From positions 1 through 64,000 of IMG/VR virus record IMGVR_UViG_3300044712_000786: a stretch of DNA of 64,000 nucleotides. The stretch is one strand, 5' to 3'. The translations under genes and the position numbers were made by a program. The notes under the pieces are model-generated. The model did not search any database, was not told the origin of the DNA, and saw nothing but the letters and a program-made list of their open reading frames with translations. Shown one piece after another: positions 18,038-27,010 of this stretch (positions are counted from its first letter, which is position 1; each line of letters starts with the position of its first letter). This DNA comes from a virus.

Positions 18038-21000
18038 ATGGGAACAAGATTAAGAATAGCAGACGGAGGCAGTTTAGAAATATTTTCTTCGGATAATAGC
18101 TATAGGCATATATTATCTGGTACTGCCCAAGGATTTTTGTCCATAGGGAGCAACGGCTATGGAATTAAGTTACAGACTACTACACCGGGAGGATTCGAAG
18201 CGGGGCAGCTATCATTCGATGGGAATGATTTCTATGTAACTACTTATGATGGAGCTAATTTAAACTATGTCAAGGTAGCTACGGGCAACGGTGTAGGAGG
18301 GGGCTCTACTATTAATAACTATTACCAAGGGGTTAATTATCTCTCGGTAACTGGTAAGCAAGTTTCTGGCAACATTCTTTTATCTGGAAGAGGTAATGTA
18401 TTCTTAACAACTGGCTCGAATGGGACAATCTTTATTAGCGGCTCTGGAAGCAATTCCGTATTAGTAGATGACGGAACGTATGTCAGGACAACGGGAAATC
18501 AGTTAATCCAAGGTCTTAAAGTTTTTACTGGATTTTATATTAGCGGAACTGGCATTAATAAAGGTTTATCTAGTCTAACACAAACTTTCGATACTGCAAA
18601 TGGAGCAGTAGAGGCTCTATACGTAGAACCTCCCGCTAGCGTTGGACAACCAAGGAGGGTATTTATAGGTTCAACAAATAAACCCGCCTATAGCCTTAAT
18701 TTAGTTAATTGTCAAGCGGGGATAGAATCATTAAGTAACTTGGTAGCGTCGAATAGCATTGGCCATGTTTTTGATAAATGGAAAGGTGGAGACACTAATC
18801 AGCAAAGCCAATATGGTGCCGCTTACACCATCTGCTTGAAACCGTGGATGTTTGGGGATTATGACCAAGCTTATTCCAGTGTAGATAATTTCGATGATTA
18901 TGGAGTTATAATAGCTTGTCAAACTGGCACCAAGCCTCAATTAGTAATTAAGGCTCCCACTGGTCATAATCTTACAGCAGACTTTACGCAGTGGATGACT
19001 GGTAGCGGAACCAACAAATATATTGTTGCTAAAGTTACTAATGACGGAATATTTTCTGGCAAAAATTTCTACGTAGGGACAATTCCTGTTGTTACTGGAA
19101 ATTCTACCCTAGTTAGAACCTACGGAGACTGGCAACTAGACGGAGAAATTACCTTCACGAATAAGATTCATGCTGATTCGATAATTGGGGGGTCTAATGG
19201 AGCGCTTAGAAATGGGCTGGACGCTGGTCTCCCAATGTCGGTTGATTGGATGAACGGGAAGCTTTATGAAGCTCTTTCTTCTGAAACCCTGAGGCTAGAT
19301 TGGCATAATAGAGTATTGACGGGGGGAATTTGGAATGCTCAAGGATTAAAAGTTTCTGGGGTCTCCGTGTCTACTGGATACGCTTTCGATTCCGATAAAT
19401 TAGATGGTCAACAGGGGAGTTATTATTTAAACGCCGGTAATTTGAACGCTGGTACTTTGCCTAACGCTCGATTATCTTCAAATTCCGCTTACTATTCTAT
19501 AGACCCATTAATTCCTAAATCTAATTTGCCTTATGCAAGTTTGGGTCAGGCGACAATGCTCCAAGCGTCAGTCGTTAAGGGCCTAATGACTAATAAACTT
19601 CAATTTACTCCCCCTGCGTTCATAGATTATACGATAGATTGGTCAACTTGGTCACCATATCCTACTGGTGTGACTGACCCTGTTATTGAGGATGTCTTTT
19701 TAGGAAGATTCGGTAATGGTAATATTAAAGTTTTGTCTATTCCCAATGGCAATTGGTCGGGCCTTAGAATGGTATTTGACGCGGCTTTGTTAGGAGGAAA
19801 TCAATACGTCTATCTAGATGTGCTTCATATGTATGTATCTACTGTTGGTTTGAGTATCAATGTCCAAGTAGAGAAAAGTTGGGGAATGGAAACGGGAGTC
19901 ACGGGATGGATAAACGTAGCGAGTGGCAGTTTTGCTGGATGGCCATGTCATATGACTTTGCCTCATACGGTTATTCCTTGGAGGGCTAATCCAACTACGG
20001 GCACTCACTCAAGATATGTAAGGTTGACTATTGGACAACCAGCTTGGCGTACAGATTCTTATAGTGGTCAGAATATTGAAATTTATAACGTGGATTGGTA
20101 TGGAACTTATCCTAATTCTAATTATCCTGACTCAGTATATTATTGGGACTTTGACAAAAACGTTTATTTCTTTTCTGGTGTTCAGGGTTATAAATGGACA
20201 TCGACCGCCCCTATCGGAGTGGCTCCTTTTACGGTAACCTCTTCTACATTAGTATCTAATCTTAACGCAGACATGTTAGATAGTCAGCATAGTTCCTATT
20301 ATGCCTCTACTGGTTTTGGAGTTCGCAATCTTTCTGTTACTGGTAAATCTATTTCAGGAGCAATTAATTTATCTGGTGCTGGAAATATTTCTATCTTTAC
20401 GGGGGTAAATAACACCATTATTATCAGTGGATTGGGAAGCGTGGGTGGCGCGGGAACGGGAAGTCAAACCCCTTGGACGGGAAACGTAGATGGAAATACA
20501 AAAACACTTACTAATGTAAGTAACATAACCGCTGGTACTATTACAGCTTCTACCAGTATGGCTACGCCAATTATTTATAAGTATTCAGCGGGAAGCAATG
20601 GGAATACTTATATTAATATGGAAACGGCCCAGCTTTATGTAGACCTAATAGGAACTACAGTTGATTGGAGTGGTCGAGTTCTTTCTGGAGATTGGACGGC
20701 TAGTAGTTTATTTATTAGCGGAAAACCAGTCACCACAGGGGGGCCTTACTATCCTTTGAGTTCTAATCCCGCTGGTTATCTGACAACAGCTTATGGAGTT
20801 AGCTATCTCAGCGTTACTGGCAGAAATGTATCAGGAAATATCATTCTTTCTGGACAGGGTGGAATTACCATTTATACTGGTATTAATAATACCATTTTAA
20901 TTAGTGGGTCAAATTCTTCTTTCGTAAGTGATGCGACATATGTTAGAACCACTGGTATTCAGCTTATTCAGGGGATAAAGACGTTTACTGGATTCTATAC

Positions 21001-21919
21001 TAGTGGAACGGGCATTAATAAGGGTTTAGGTAGCTTGACACAAACATTTGATACATCGAATGGAGCCGTAGAAGCCCTGTATATTGAGCCTCCTTCTACT
21101 GGCCCCGGCGATTATAAAAATGTATTTATTGGCTCAGCTAGCAAGCCTGTTTGGACTCTTCAGATGGGAAACGTTAATCAGGGGATAGCTGGATTAAATA
21201 AACTAACCGTTGGTGTTGACGGGTTGGGTCATCCGTTTGACAGATGGAAGGGCGGGGACACCAATCAACAGTCCCAACATGGAGCCGCTTATACTATTAC
21301 TTTAAAACCTTGGATGTTTGGAGCTTACGACCAACCTTATTCCAGCGTTGATGGGTTCTCGGATTATGGGGTTTTGATAGCCTGCCAAACTGGAAATGTT
21401 CCCCAGTTAACCATTAAAGCTCCTACTGGTCAAGCGCTTACTTCTGACTTTACTCAATGGATAACGGGCACGGGGATTTATAGAGAAACTCTGGCAAAGG
21501 TAACCAACGATGGAATCTTCTCTGGTAAAAATTTCTATATCGGGAATACTAGAGTAGCTAGAATAGATGAAATACCAACTTCTACTATTGTTGCTTATTC
21601 TGGGCTACCTACCCCTAACGCTAATCAGACAATTACTATCGATTTTTCGGGGACTCAAAATCAGCTAATATATTTAACTGGCCAATTCACATATACTTTT
21701 ACTGGAAGTAACTATCCAGATAGTGGTAAAATAAGTGATATTTATCTTAATATTTTTTATACCAATAATAACACGGCTCCTACAATCTTTCCTTCTGGTT
21801 GGAAAAATTTAGGTGGTGGCTGGCCTACTGGATTGTATAGTGGAAGAGCAGCAATGCTTTGGGCTAGGGCTATAGATAATACAGGTTTAGTAGTCGGAAC
21901 TTTTAACGCAGAATTATGA
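18038..21919 (+). CDS. Long tail fibre with internal duplication
   Basis: A 1293-residue fibre-like protein. It carries three copies of the YLSVTG[KR]..SG module and two near-identical blocks of about 250 residues (encoded at 18329-19080 and 20795-21546), each holding TQTFDT.NGAVEAL, KWKGGDTNQQSQ or RWKGGDTNQQSQ, and FSGKNFY. Between them are two fibre motifs of a widely seen type, DSDKLDGQQGSYYLNAGNLN and LNADMLDSQHSSYY. The last 120 residues (GLPTPNANQTITIDFSGTQN) look like a beta-sandwich tip. The protein probably forms a trimeric side or tip fibre for host attachment. It overlaps the next gene by four bases. Confidence 0.75.
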   Translation: MGTRLRIADGGSLEIFSSDNSYRHILSGTAQGFLSIGSNGYGIKLQTTTPGGFEAGQLSFDGNDFYVTTYDGANLNYVKVATGNGVGGGSTINNYYQGVNYLSVTGKQVSGNILLSGRGNVFLTTGSNGTIFISGSGSNSVLVDDGTYVRTTGNQLIQGLKVFTGFYISGTGINKGLSSLTQTFDTANGAVEALYVEPPASVGQPRRVFIGSTNKPAYSLNLVNCQAGIESLSNLVASNSIGHVFDKWKGGDTNQQSQYGAAYTICLKPWMFGDYDQAYSSVDNFDDYGVIIACQTGTKPQLVIKAPTGHNLTADFTQWMTGSGTNKYIVAKVTNDGIFSGKNFYVGTIPVVTGNSTLVRTYGDWQLDGEITFTNKIHADSIIGGSNGALRNGLDAGLPMSVDWMNGKLYEALSSETLRLDWHNRVLTGGIWNAQGLKVSGVSVSTGYAFDSDKLDGQQGSYYLNAGNLNAGTLPNARLSSNSAYYSIDPLIPKSNLPYASLGQATMLQASVVKGLMTNKLQFTPPAFIDYTIDWSTWSPYPTGVTDPVIEDVFLGRFGNGNIKVLSIPNGNWSGLRMVFDAALLGGNQYVYLDVLHMYVSTVGLSINVQVEKSWGMETGVTGWINVASGSFAGWPCHMTLPHTVIPWRANPTTGTHSRYVRLTIGQPAWRTDSYSGQNIEIYNVDWYGTYPNSNYPDSVYYWDFDKNVYFFSGVQGYKWTSTAPIGVAPFTVTSSTLVSNLNADMLDSQHSSYYASTGFGVRNLSVTGKSISGAINLSGAGNISIFTGVNNTIIISGLGSVGGAGTGSQTPWTGNVDGNTKTLTNVSNITAGTITASTSMATPIIYKYSAGSNGNTYINMETAQLYVDLIGTTVDWSGRVLSGDWTASSLFISGKPVTTGGPYYPLSSNPAGYLTTAYGVSYLSVTGRNVSGNIILSGQGGITIYTGINNTILISGSNSSFVSDATYVRTTGIQLIQGIKTFTGFYTSGTGINKGLGSLTQTFDTSNGAVEALYIEPPSTGPGDYKNVFIGSASKPVWTLQMGNVNQGIAGLNKLTVGVDGLGHPFDRWKGGDTNQQSQHGAAYTITLKPWMFGAYDQPYSSVDGFSDYGVLIACQTGNVPQLTIKAPTGQALTSDFTQWITGTGIYRETLAKVTNDGIFSGKNFYIGNTRVARIDEIPTSTIVAYSGLPTPNANQTITIDFSGTQNQLIYLTGQFTYTFTGSNYPDSGKISDIYLNIFYTNNNTAPTIFPSGWKNLGGGWPTGLYSGRAAMLWARAIDNTGLVVGTFNAEL
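18329..19080 (+). repeat. Fibre duplication, copy 1
   Basis: First copy of the duplicated unit of about 250 codons, from GVNYLSVTG to SGKNFYVG. Protein identity to copy 2 is high through KGGDTNQQSQ.GAAYTI and AKVTNDGIFSGKNFY, while the DNA has drifted at many silent sites. Confidence 0.85.
20795..21546 (+). repeat. Fibre duplication, copy 2
   Basis: Second copy, from GVSYLSVTG to SGKNFYIG, in the same reading frame of the same gene and about 1.7 kb after copy 1. Confidence 0.85.
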
Positions 21920-22758
21920 ATGTAAATAACGCACTATTAGGGGAGCAAATTCATCCAGTAGTCAGGGAGTGGGCGTTTAGAGTCAGCAAAAACGGGGGGG
22001 GTGTTCCATTGAGGCGCACAGTCGTAGCTATTAATAAGTTTTATAAATCCTTAAGACAAACATCTTTTTTTGGCAAAATAAGGGTTGTTAACTGTTTTGC
22101 TACTGATAATTTAGTCTCTTGCCTGACCCCATTAATAAGGGGCAACGGCGCAGAAATCTGGACGAATACTAATTTCATTTCCACAGATATTAATGCGGAC
22201 GGACTTAAAGGGAATACTACTTCTAAATCTTTAGCCACTGGGATTAATCCTTCTACTCTTTTTGCAAGCTTAACTAGCGTAGGAGCAACGATTTATAATA
22301 CGGATGCGGGAGCTTCTTCTGGACATATGTGGGGTTGTGCTGATAGCGGAGCATATACGAATGACTTTGTAGGCACCCATTCTTTGGGAGCTACAGGAGT
22401 CCACTTTGATTCATTCAATACTGGAACGGGACGCATTTTAAAAACGACTGGCGGTTTTTATACTGGGTTTACTTCTTATAGCCGCCTATCGGCTACGGAT
22501 ACTAGGATTTTTTATAGAAAGACGGGTATTAGCGTAACCGAGGCTGGAAGTATAGCTACCAGTGGTGGGACTTGTCCTAATACGAGTAATTTCTATGTAT
22601 TCGCTAGTTATAACGGAAGTGCTGCGGCGTTTTGGACTAGCGCCCGATGTTCATTTATAGCTTGGCACGATGGGTTAACCATAGGAGAAACAACTATCTT
22701 TTGTGAGTTAATCGAAGCAATGAGAAGAGAAATGGGGGGCGGAGCGGTAGCTCCTTAA
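21916..22758 (+). CDS. Putative receptor-binding or tail fibre tip protein
   Basis: The 280 residues begin with a charged segment (LGEQIHPVVREWAFRV) followed by a beta-rich body: INKFYKSLRQTSFFGKIRVV, TLFASLTSVGATIYNTDAG, SYSRLSATDTRIFYRKTG and FYVFASYNGSAAAFWTSARC. The body resembles jelly-roll domains that phages place at fibre ends, but I do not recognise a named family. It overlaps the long fibre gene by four bases, so it is probably made with it. No catalytic residues stand out. A fibre chaperone is less likely given the length and composition. Confidence 0.45.
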   Translation: MNVNNALLGEQIHPVVREWAFRVSKNGGGVPLRRTVVAINKFYKSLRQTSFFGKIRVVNCFATDNLVSCLTPLIRGNGAEIWTNTNFISTDINADGLKGNTTSKSLATGINPSTLFASLTSVGATIYNTDAGASSGHMWGCADSGAYTNDFVGTHSLGATGVHFDSFNTGTGRILKTTGGFYTGFTSYSRLSATDTRIFYRKTGISVTEAGSIATSGGTCPNTSNFYVFASYNGSAAAFWTSARCSFIAWHDGLTIGETTIFCELIEAMRREMGGGAVAP

Positions 22759-22762
22759 TATT

Positions 22763-23011
22763 ATGCTAATTACAGGATACCTATTGAGTAAACCCGAGTT
22801 TAATAAATTCGAGAATTTTAACGACTCTAAGATAAGCGAGAATAAAAGGATTTCCTGCGTTAATGATGGAAATACTCATATTCTAGAAAAGGATATCGTT
22901 GATGGCTGTTTAGCTGACCCATATTGGGCTAATTGGTCTGGAGCCATCATAGAGCAAAGAGATAGTCATTCCCTTACTGTAATCGATATAAATTTTCAGA
23001 CATTTATCTAA
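22763..23011 (+). CDS. Small hypothetical protein, end of tail-tip operon
   Basis: An 82-residue acidic protein (CVNDGNTHILEKDIVDGCLA, then YWANWSGAIIEQRDSHSLTV) starting four bases after the previous stop. It has no signal peptide or membrane segment and I do not recognise it. The position suggests a fibre-linked accessory protein. The next GTGTAA motif begins six bases after its stop, which marks the end of the unit. Confidence 0.6.
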   Translation: MLITGYLLSKPEFNKFENFNDSKISENKRISCVNDGNTHILEKDIVDGCLADPYWANWSGAIIEQRDSHSLTVIDINFQTFI

Positions 23012-23016
23012 AAATT

Positions 23017-23022
23017 GTGTAA
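23017..23022 (+). promoter_or_regulatory. GTGTAA motif upstream of head gene cluster
   Basis: TTGTGTAATTTTTG, 11 bases before the ATG at 23034. The eight bases GTAATTTT are shared with the minus-strand copy at 9216. It would start the head gene block. Confidence 0.4.
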
Positions 23023-23033
23023 TTTTTGAAAAG

Positions 23034-23372
23034 ATGTCTAATTATTCTCGTAACAATATTGATATATCAAATAAGATAGTCCAATATCTTTATGGAAAAC
23101 ATAGGGAGGGGTTTTTCCCTAGTATTAGCTTTAATAAACTAATAGATATATTTTTAAGCGAGGATACGCTGGAAAAGAGCATGGCGAACGTTTTAGTTTA
23201 CGAGTCTAAAGCTAAACATACCATGACTATTAATATAACTGAGCCCCTAGAAGAAGCTCGGGGGGTTTTAGCTGCATTAGGAATTGAGAATATGCCTACT
23301 TCAGACATCTATTTAGAAAGTCCTAGAAACTCATCTAAAGAACGACTTACTTATATTTTAGGAGATTTATGA
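23034..23372 (+). CDS. Hypothetical protein, first gene of head cluster
   Basis: A 112-residue protein (ISNKIVQYLYGKHREGFFPS, ISFNKLIDIFLSEDTLEKSM) with a helical first half and a short beta segment (HTMTINITEP). No recognised family. Its stop overlaps the start of the next gene (ATGA), and it lies just ahead of the protease-scaffold and capsid genes, so a role in head assembly is possible. Confidence 0.65.
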   Translation: MSNYSRNNIDISNKIVQYLYGKHREGFFPSISFNKLIDIFLSEDTLEKSMANVLVYESKAKHTMTINITEPLEEARGVLAALGIENMPTSDIYLESPRNSSKERLTYILGDL

Positions 23373-23746
23373 ACGAAGAAAGCAAGAAACTTAGAGAATC
23401 ATTAGCTACTATTACTAAGAGCCTAGAGAAGATAAAGGCTGACATGGGAGACATGGAAGACGGGGATAAGATGGAAGAAATGCGGACTCAAATGATGAAC
23501 GAAATGTATAGCGCATTTAGTTCTATTATGAAATATGTCTATTCTGTAGAAGACCAACTTTGGAGTTATCAATCCCAACATGCCAAAGGCCACTTACCCC
23601 CTATTAAGGGAGCTTCTCAGATGCAAAGCGTTCTAGAAACCCTAGGCATGGATGGTGATTATGAAGTTTATAAGCCAGTAATAAGTGTAGCTAGCACGAA
23701 AAAGGGCACTACATTTACCTTGGATATCGGGGGTAAAGATGAGTAA
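23369..23746 (+). CDS. Hypothetical coiled-coil protein of head cluster
   Basis: The first 70 of 125 residues are strongly helical and charged, with heptad-like spacing (LRESLATITKSLEKIKADMG, then EMRTQMMNEMYSAF), followed by a short beta tail (VISVASTKKGTTFTLDIGG). It overlaps the protease-scaffold gene by eight bases. A capsid-assembly or scaffold-helper role is suggested by place and shape only; no family is recognised. Confidence 0.65.
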   Translation: MNEESKKLRESLATITKSLEKIKADMGDMEDGDKMEEMRTQMMNEMYSAFSSIMKYVYSVEDQLWSYQSQHAKGHLPPIKGASQMQSVLETLGMDGDYEVYKPVISVASTKKGTTFTLDIGGKDE

Positions 23747-25211
23747 ATCATCTAAGGAGCTTCTTAAATTATCTTTTTCCTCAGTAGTTAAACCAATAGT
23801 TTCTGCTGAGAAAGATAAGTACTTGTCACTAGCTTCTTTAGAAGATTTGAGAGCCTTTATACCTAAGGTTGACCTAGAGAAGAATATCGACGTAGTTCCC
23901 GTAGCTTTTAATGCATGTGTCGTAAATAGAGCTAATAAGAATGGGGACGCTATTCTAACTGATACGGCTTTAGAAATACTTGGCGGGTTTATTCATAAAC
24001 CTATTAATCTTGAGCACGATAGGAAGAAGGTTATAGGAACAATTGTCAGCGCCTCTTTTTCTGCATTTGGTTCAGACGAACCCCTGACGGAAGAAGAAGT
24101 AAAAGGAACTAAGAAGCCATTTAACATAACTTTGGGTGGTTACATTTGGAGGACAGTTAGCGAAGATGTTGCTGATTTTGTTGAGGAATGTAACGACCCT
24201 TCTTCTAAACATTATCTGCAAGTATCTGCCAGTTGGGAACTTGGGTTTTTTGATTGGGTTATTGCTGAAACTGAACTTGACGAGTCTAACTTGGAAAATG
24301 CCCGATTTATCGAAGATGAGAAAGAGATATCTGAATTAGAGGGTAATTTACGAGCAGCCAAAGGTAATGGGCGTAATAAAGATGGCACTAAGTCAATTTG
24401 TAGGGTAGCCGTTGGCAAGGTAATACCGTTTGGGGTTGGATTTACTGAAAATCCCGCCGCCGATGTAAAAGGGGTAGCTGTCCCTGAAGAATTAGCTCAA
24501 ACCGAAGTAGAAGCTACCGCTAAGGGAGAAAATAAAGAAAATGGGGATAAATTTTCACAAACAGCAGAAACAAATGTAAACAAAGTTAGTTCAATTATGA
24601 AGATAAATGATTTGAAGGATATTACAGACGAGTCTCTTAAGTCAATCGCCGCCTCTGAAATTACTGAGTTTATCTCTAATCAGCTTAAACAGGCTGAAGA
24701 GAAATATCTCCAAGAGCAGAATGCGAGTAAAGAAGCTGCCGAAAAGAGTAAGCTTGAACTTGAAACTCTTAAAGCAGAAAACGAAACTAATAAGACTAAG
24801 CTTAACGAAGTCAATGAAAAGCTAGAGAAATTAGCCTCCGAAGCTAAGGCTAAGGAAGAGCAAGATAAGTTCAGCGCTCGAATGACTGCTTTGAATGACA
24901 AATATAACCTTGATGAAGAGATTAGTAAGGTTCTTGCTAGCGACCTTCAGGGTATGTCTGATGAAGCCTTCGAAAAGTATCAAAAGAATTTAAGTGTTAT
25001 GCTGAAGGGTAAGGAAAAGAAACCCGCTACCTCTACTGCATCCACTACTGCTCCCGCTCCTGAGAACGTGCTCGAAGCTGCGGTAGAAGCTGGTAAGAAA
25101 GAAGTTCCGTCTGTTCCCGCTACCCCTGCCGCTAGCAAGAGTCCTTACGATGAGTATAAGGAAGCTTTTGGCGAAGATGGTTGGGAAATTTCGACAAGAC
25201 GCAAAAAGTAA
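23739..25211 (+). CDS. Prohead protease fused to scaffolding domain
   Basis: Residues 50-240 have the herpesvirus-type prohead protease pattern: NRANKNGDAI, PINLEHDRKKVIG with candidate catalytic H93, and HYLQVSASWE with candidate serine S163 or S165. Residues of about 286-400 form a long charged coiled coil (EEKYLQEQNASKEAAEKSKL onward), then an A/P/T-rich linker and a basic end (ISTRRKK), as in scaffolding proteins whose C-terminus binds the capsid shell. The expected function is to template head assembly and then degrade the scaffold inside the prohead. The decoration-like and capsid genes follow directly. Confidence 0.82.
   Translation: MSKSSKELLKLSFSSVVKPIVSAEKDKYLSLASLEDLRAFIPKVDLEKNIDVVPVAFNACVVNRANKNGDAILTDTALEILGGFIHKPINLEHDRKKVIGTIVSASFSAFGSDEPLTEEEVKGTKKPFNITLGGYIWRTVSEDVADFVEECNDPSSKHYLQVSASWELGFFDWVIAETELDESNLENARFIEDEKEISELEGNLRAAKGNGRNKDGTKSICRVAVGKVIPFGVGFTENPAADVKGVAVPEELAQTEVEATAKGENKENGDKFSQTAETNVNKVSSIMKINDLKDITDESLKSIAASEITEFISNQLKQAEEKYLQEQNASKEAAEKSKLELETLKAENETNKTKLNEVNEKLEKLASEAKAKEEQDKFSARMTALNDKYNLDEEISKVLASDLQGMSDEAFEKYQKNLSVMLKGKEKKPATSTASTTAPAPENVLEAAVEAGKKEVPSVPATPAASKSPYDEYKEAFGEDGWEISTRRKK
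24597..25211 (+). other. Possible nested scaffold-only product (internal start)
   Basis: An ATG at 24597 opens the coiled-coil half in frame (MKINDLKDITDESLKSIAAS), right after the protease domain ends. It is preceded by ATGTAAACAAAG at 24574, a one-base variant of the GTGTAA motif. Lambda makes its scaffold Nu3 from an internal start of the protease gene C. No strong ribosome-binding site is visible, so this is tentative. Confidence 0.3.
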
Positions 25212-25234
25212 ACAATTTTTTAAGGAGATAAATT

Positions 25235-25783
25235 ATGCCAAATATTCAACCATTTCGTACTTTAAATGAATACGATATCGTTAACTTATACGCTTACTCC
25301 GGTTCTCTTCCTGTAACTAAAGGAACCGTTGTTCGCATCGTAGGTAGCGGTTGGGATACGACTCAGGAAATTCAGGAACTCGGCTCTGTAGGAGCTAGTT
25401 ATTCTAATACTGTGTCCCTTCGCTACGGAGTTGCTTCTAAAGTAGCTCAACATTCCGCCACTGGAACCGCTTGCTTCGGCATTCTTTTGAATGACGTTCG
25501 AGAATTTGATGAAAACGGCGAAAAGCTGATTTTCAATCCTCGTAAAGCTGCGGAAATGCAAGTTGCTGTTTCTGGTCAGGCCGTACCTATCGCTGTCCGT
25601 GGTATGTTCTTATACTCGGGTATCGCTGGTGCTCCTACTCCCGGTGCAACTGCTTATGCTACTGGTGACGGTGGGCTTTCGACAACTGCTTCGGCAACTG
25701 TCCACGCCTCTACAGAAACCGTTGGTAAGTTCCTTGGCGTGAAGAACGCTCAAGGCCATGCCCTTGTTTTCCTTGATTTCTAA
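25235..25783 (+). CDS. Putative capsid decoration/stabilising protein
   Basis: This 182-residue beta-rich protein (LPVTKGTVVRIVGSGWDTTQ, GTACFGILLNDVREFDENGE, MQVAVSGQAVPIAVRGMFLY, TVGKFLGVKNAQGHALVFLD) lies between the protease-scaffold and the capsid genes, the usual place for a head decoration protein. The repeated G-x-F/V strand pattern resembles DUF2190-type and related capsid cement proteins. A strong ribosome-binding site (AAGGAG at 25222-25227, seven bases before the ATG) and a shift to codons shared with the capsid gene suggest high expression. Confidence 0.6.
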   Translation: MPNIQPFRTLNEYDIVNLYAYSGSLPVTKGTVVRIVGSGWDTTQEIQELGSVGASYSNTVSLRYGVASKVAQHSATGTACFGILLNDVREFDENGEKLIFNPRKAAEMQVAVSGQAVPIAVRGMFLYSGIAGAPTPGATAYATGDGGLSTTASATVHASTETVGKFLGVKNAQGHALVFLDF

Positions 25784-25807
25784 TTTTAACAAAAAGGAAT
25801 TTTTTAT

Positions 25808-26929
25808 ATGAAGATTAAACTAAAAGCAAATGAAAAGCAGTTAGAGCTTATTAAGGCTATCGGGGGTAAAGACCTCGTTAAGTCCCGCGAAGCTCTTGAA
25901 ATGCTTGCTGGTTTTATTGCTGGTGTTATTAAGAAGGTTATGCTTCAAGCTAGCACTACTGGAGCCATTTTCAGTGACTTAAACTATAACGAAGACGATG
26001 ACCCGTCCATTCCTTTGGACCTGTTCTATGACCAGAATAATACCCAATGGGTAACTGTTTGGTCTCAGAATATGGCGGGTGGTCTTCCTACTAGCCAAGT
26101 TGAAGGCGTTGCGGAAATGAAGGTTAGCACCTATCGTTTGGATAGTGCTGTTTCTTTCGCTAAGAAGTATGCTCGTAAGAGTCGCCTCGACGTAATTAGT
26201 AAGGCTGTTGAGCGCCTTGCACAGGAAATCCTGATTAAGCAAGACCGTAACAACTGGGCTGTTATTCTTCGCGCCCTTGGCGAAGCTACCACTGCTGGTG
26301 CCGACCATATTATTACCTCTACGACTGCTGATGTCCTTCAGGTTGATGACTTTAGCCGTTTGATGACGCTTATTCGCCGCATGAATACCTCGTGGGCGGG
26401 TGGCACTCCCACAGTTCTGGATAGCATCGGTCTTACCGACCTGTATGTTTCCCCCGAAATGAAGGAGCAAATCCGTGGTTGGGCTTATAACCCCATGAAT
26501 ACCCGCGCTCTTGCTGCTGGTACTCCTAGCAACGTTTATGGTCCCGCTGTAGCGCTTCCCGATAACGTTCGCGAAGAAATCTATCGCTCCGCTGGTAGCT
26601 CCGAAATTTTCGGAATTAACATCGTGGACTTGAACGAACTTGGCATTAGCCAGAAGTATAATACGCTGTTTGCTACTTTCGCCCCTGCTGGCGTAGCTCA
26701 TAGCTCAGCTAACTTCGCTACTGCCTCGCACGAAATTCTTGTCGGCTTCGACCTTAGCAAGGAAGCTTTTATTAGCCCAATTGCTCAGAATGCTGATAGT
26801 GGTTCTACCGTTAGCGTTCAGCCTGATGACCAGTGGGTTATTAGGTCCGACAAAGCGGGTTACTATGCTAGTGTTGAGCGTGGTGCCGTTTGTATTGACG
26901 CCACGGCGGTTTGCGGTCTTATTTGCTAA
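25808..26929 (+). CDS. Major capsid protein (HK97 fold)
   Basis: At 373 residues the size and order fit an HK97-type capsid protein: a helical N-arm, LDLFYDQNNTQWVTVWSQNM, a long helix near YARKSRLDVISKAVERLAQE, then IRRMNTSWAGGTPTVLDSIG and a C-terminal strand block QPDDQWVIRSDKAGYYASVE. The codons are much richer in C and G at third positions than in most neighbours (CGC, CGT, GGT, ACC), as expected for the most abundant virion protein. It follows the decoration-like gene and is directly followed by a strong terminator. A ribosome-binding AAGGA lies before the start. Confidence 0.85.
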   Translation: MKIKLKANEKQLELIKAIGGKDLVKSREALEMLAGFIAGVIKKVMLQASTTGAIFSDLNYNEDDDPSIPLDLFYDQNNTQWVTVWSQNMAGGLPTSQVEGVAEMKVSTYRLDSAVSFAKKYARKSRLDVISKAVERLAQEILIKQDRNNWAVILRALGEATTAGADHIITSTTADVLQVDDFSRLMTLIRRMNTSWAGGTPTVLDSIGLTDLYVSPEMKEQIRGWAYNPMNTRALAAGTPSNVYGPAVALPDNVREEIYRSAGSSEIFGINIVDLNELGISQKYNTLFATFAPAGVAHSSANFATASHEILVGFDLSKEAFISPIAQNADSGSTVSVQPDDQWVIRSDKAGYYASVERGAVCIDATAVCGLIC

Positions 26930-26939
26930 TTAATTCATT

Positions 26940-26970
26940 AAACCGAACTTTTTTAAGTTCGGTTTATTTT
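26940..26970 (+). terminator. Rho-independent terminator after the capsid gene
   Basis: A perfect 11-bp stem (AAACCGAACTT / AAGTTCGGTTT) with a TTTT loop is followed by ATTTTT. It begins about 10 bases after the capsid stop and would end the head transcript. Confidence 0.9.
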
Positions 26971-27010
26971 TACTAGAAAACTTCTTCTATAGTATACATA
27001 ATAGTATAGT

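Noticed and set aside
25979-26701. 240-codon minus-strand frame inside the capsid gene
   Set aside because: Long only because of the capsid gene's codon bias; no protein family is recognisable and it has no promoter or ribosome-binding site.
26968-27010. Sigma70 promoter for the homing endonuclease (TATAGT, TATACAT boxes)
   Set aside because: Several AT-rich -10-like strings but no -35 box at the right distance, so no single promoter can be supported.
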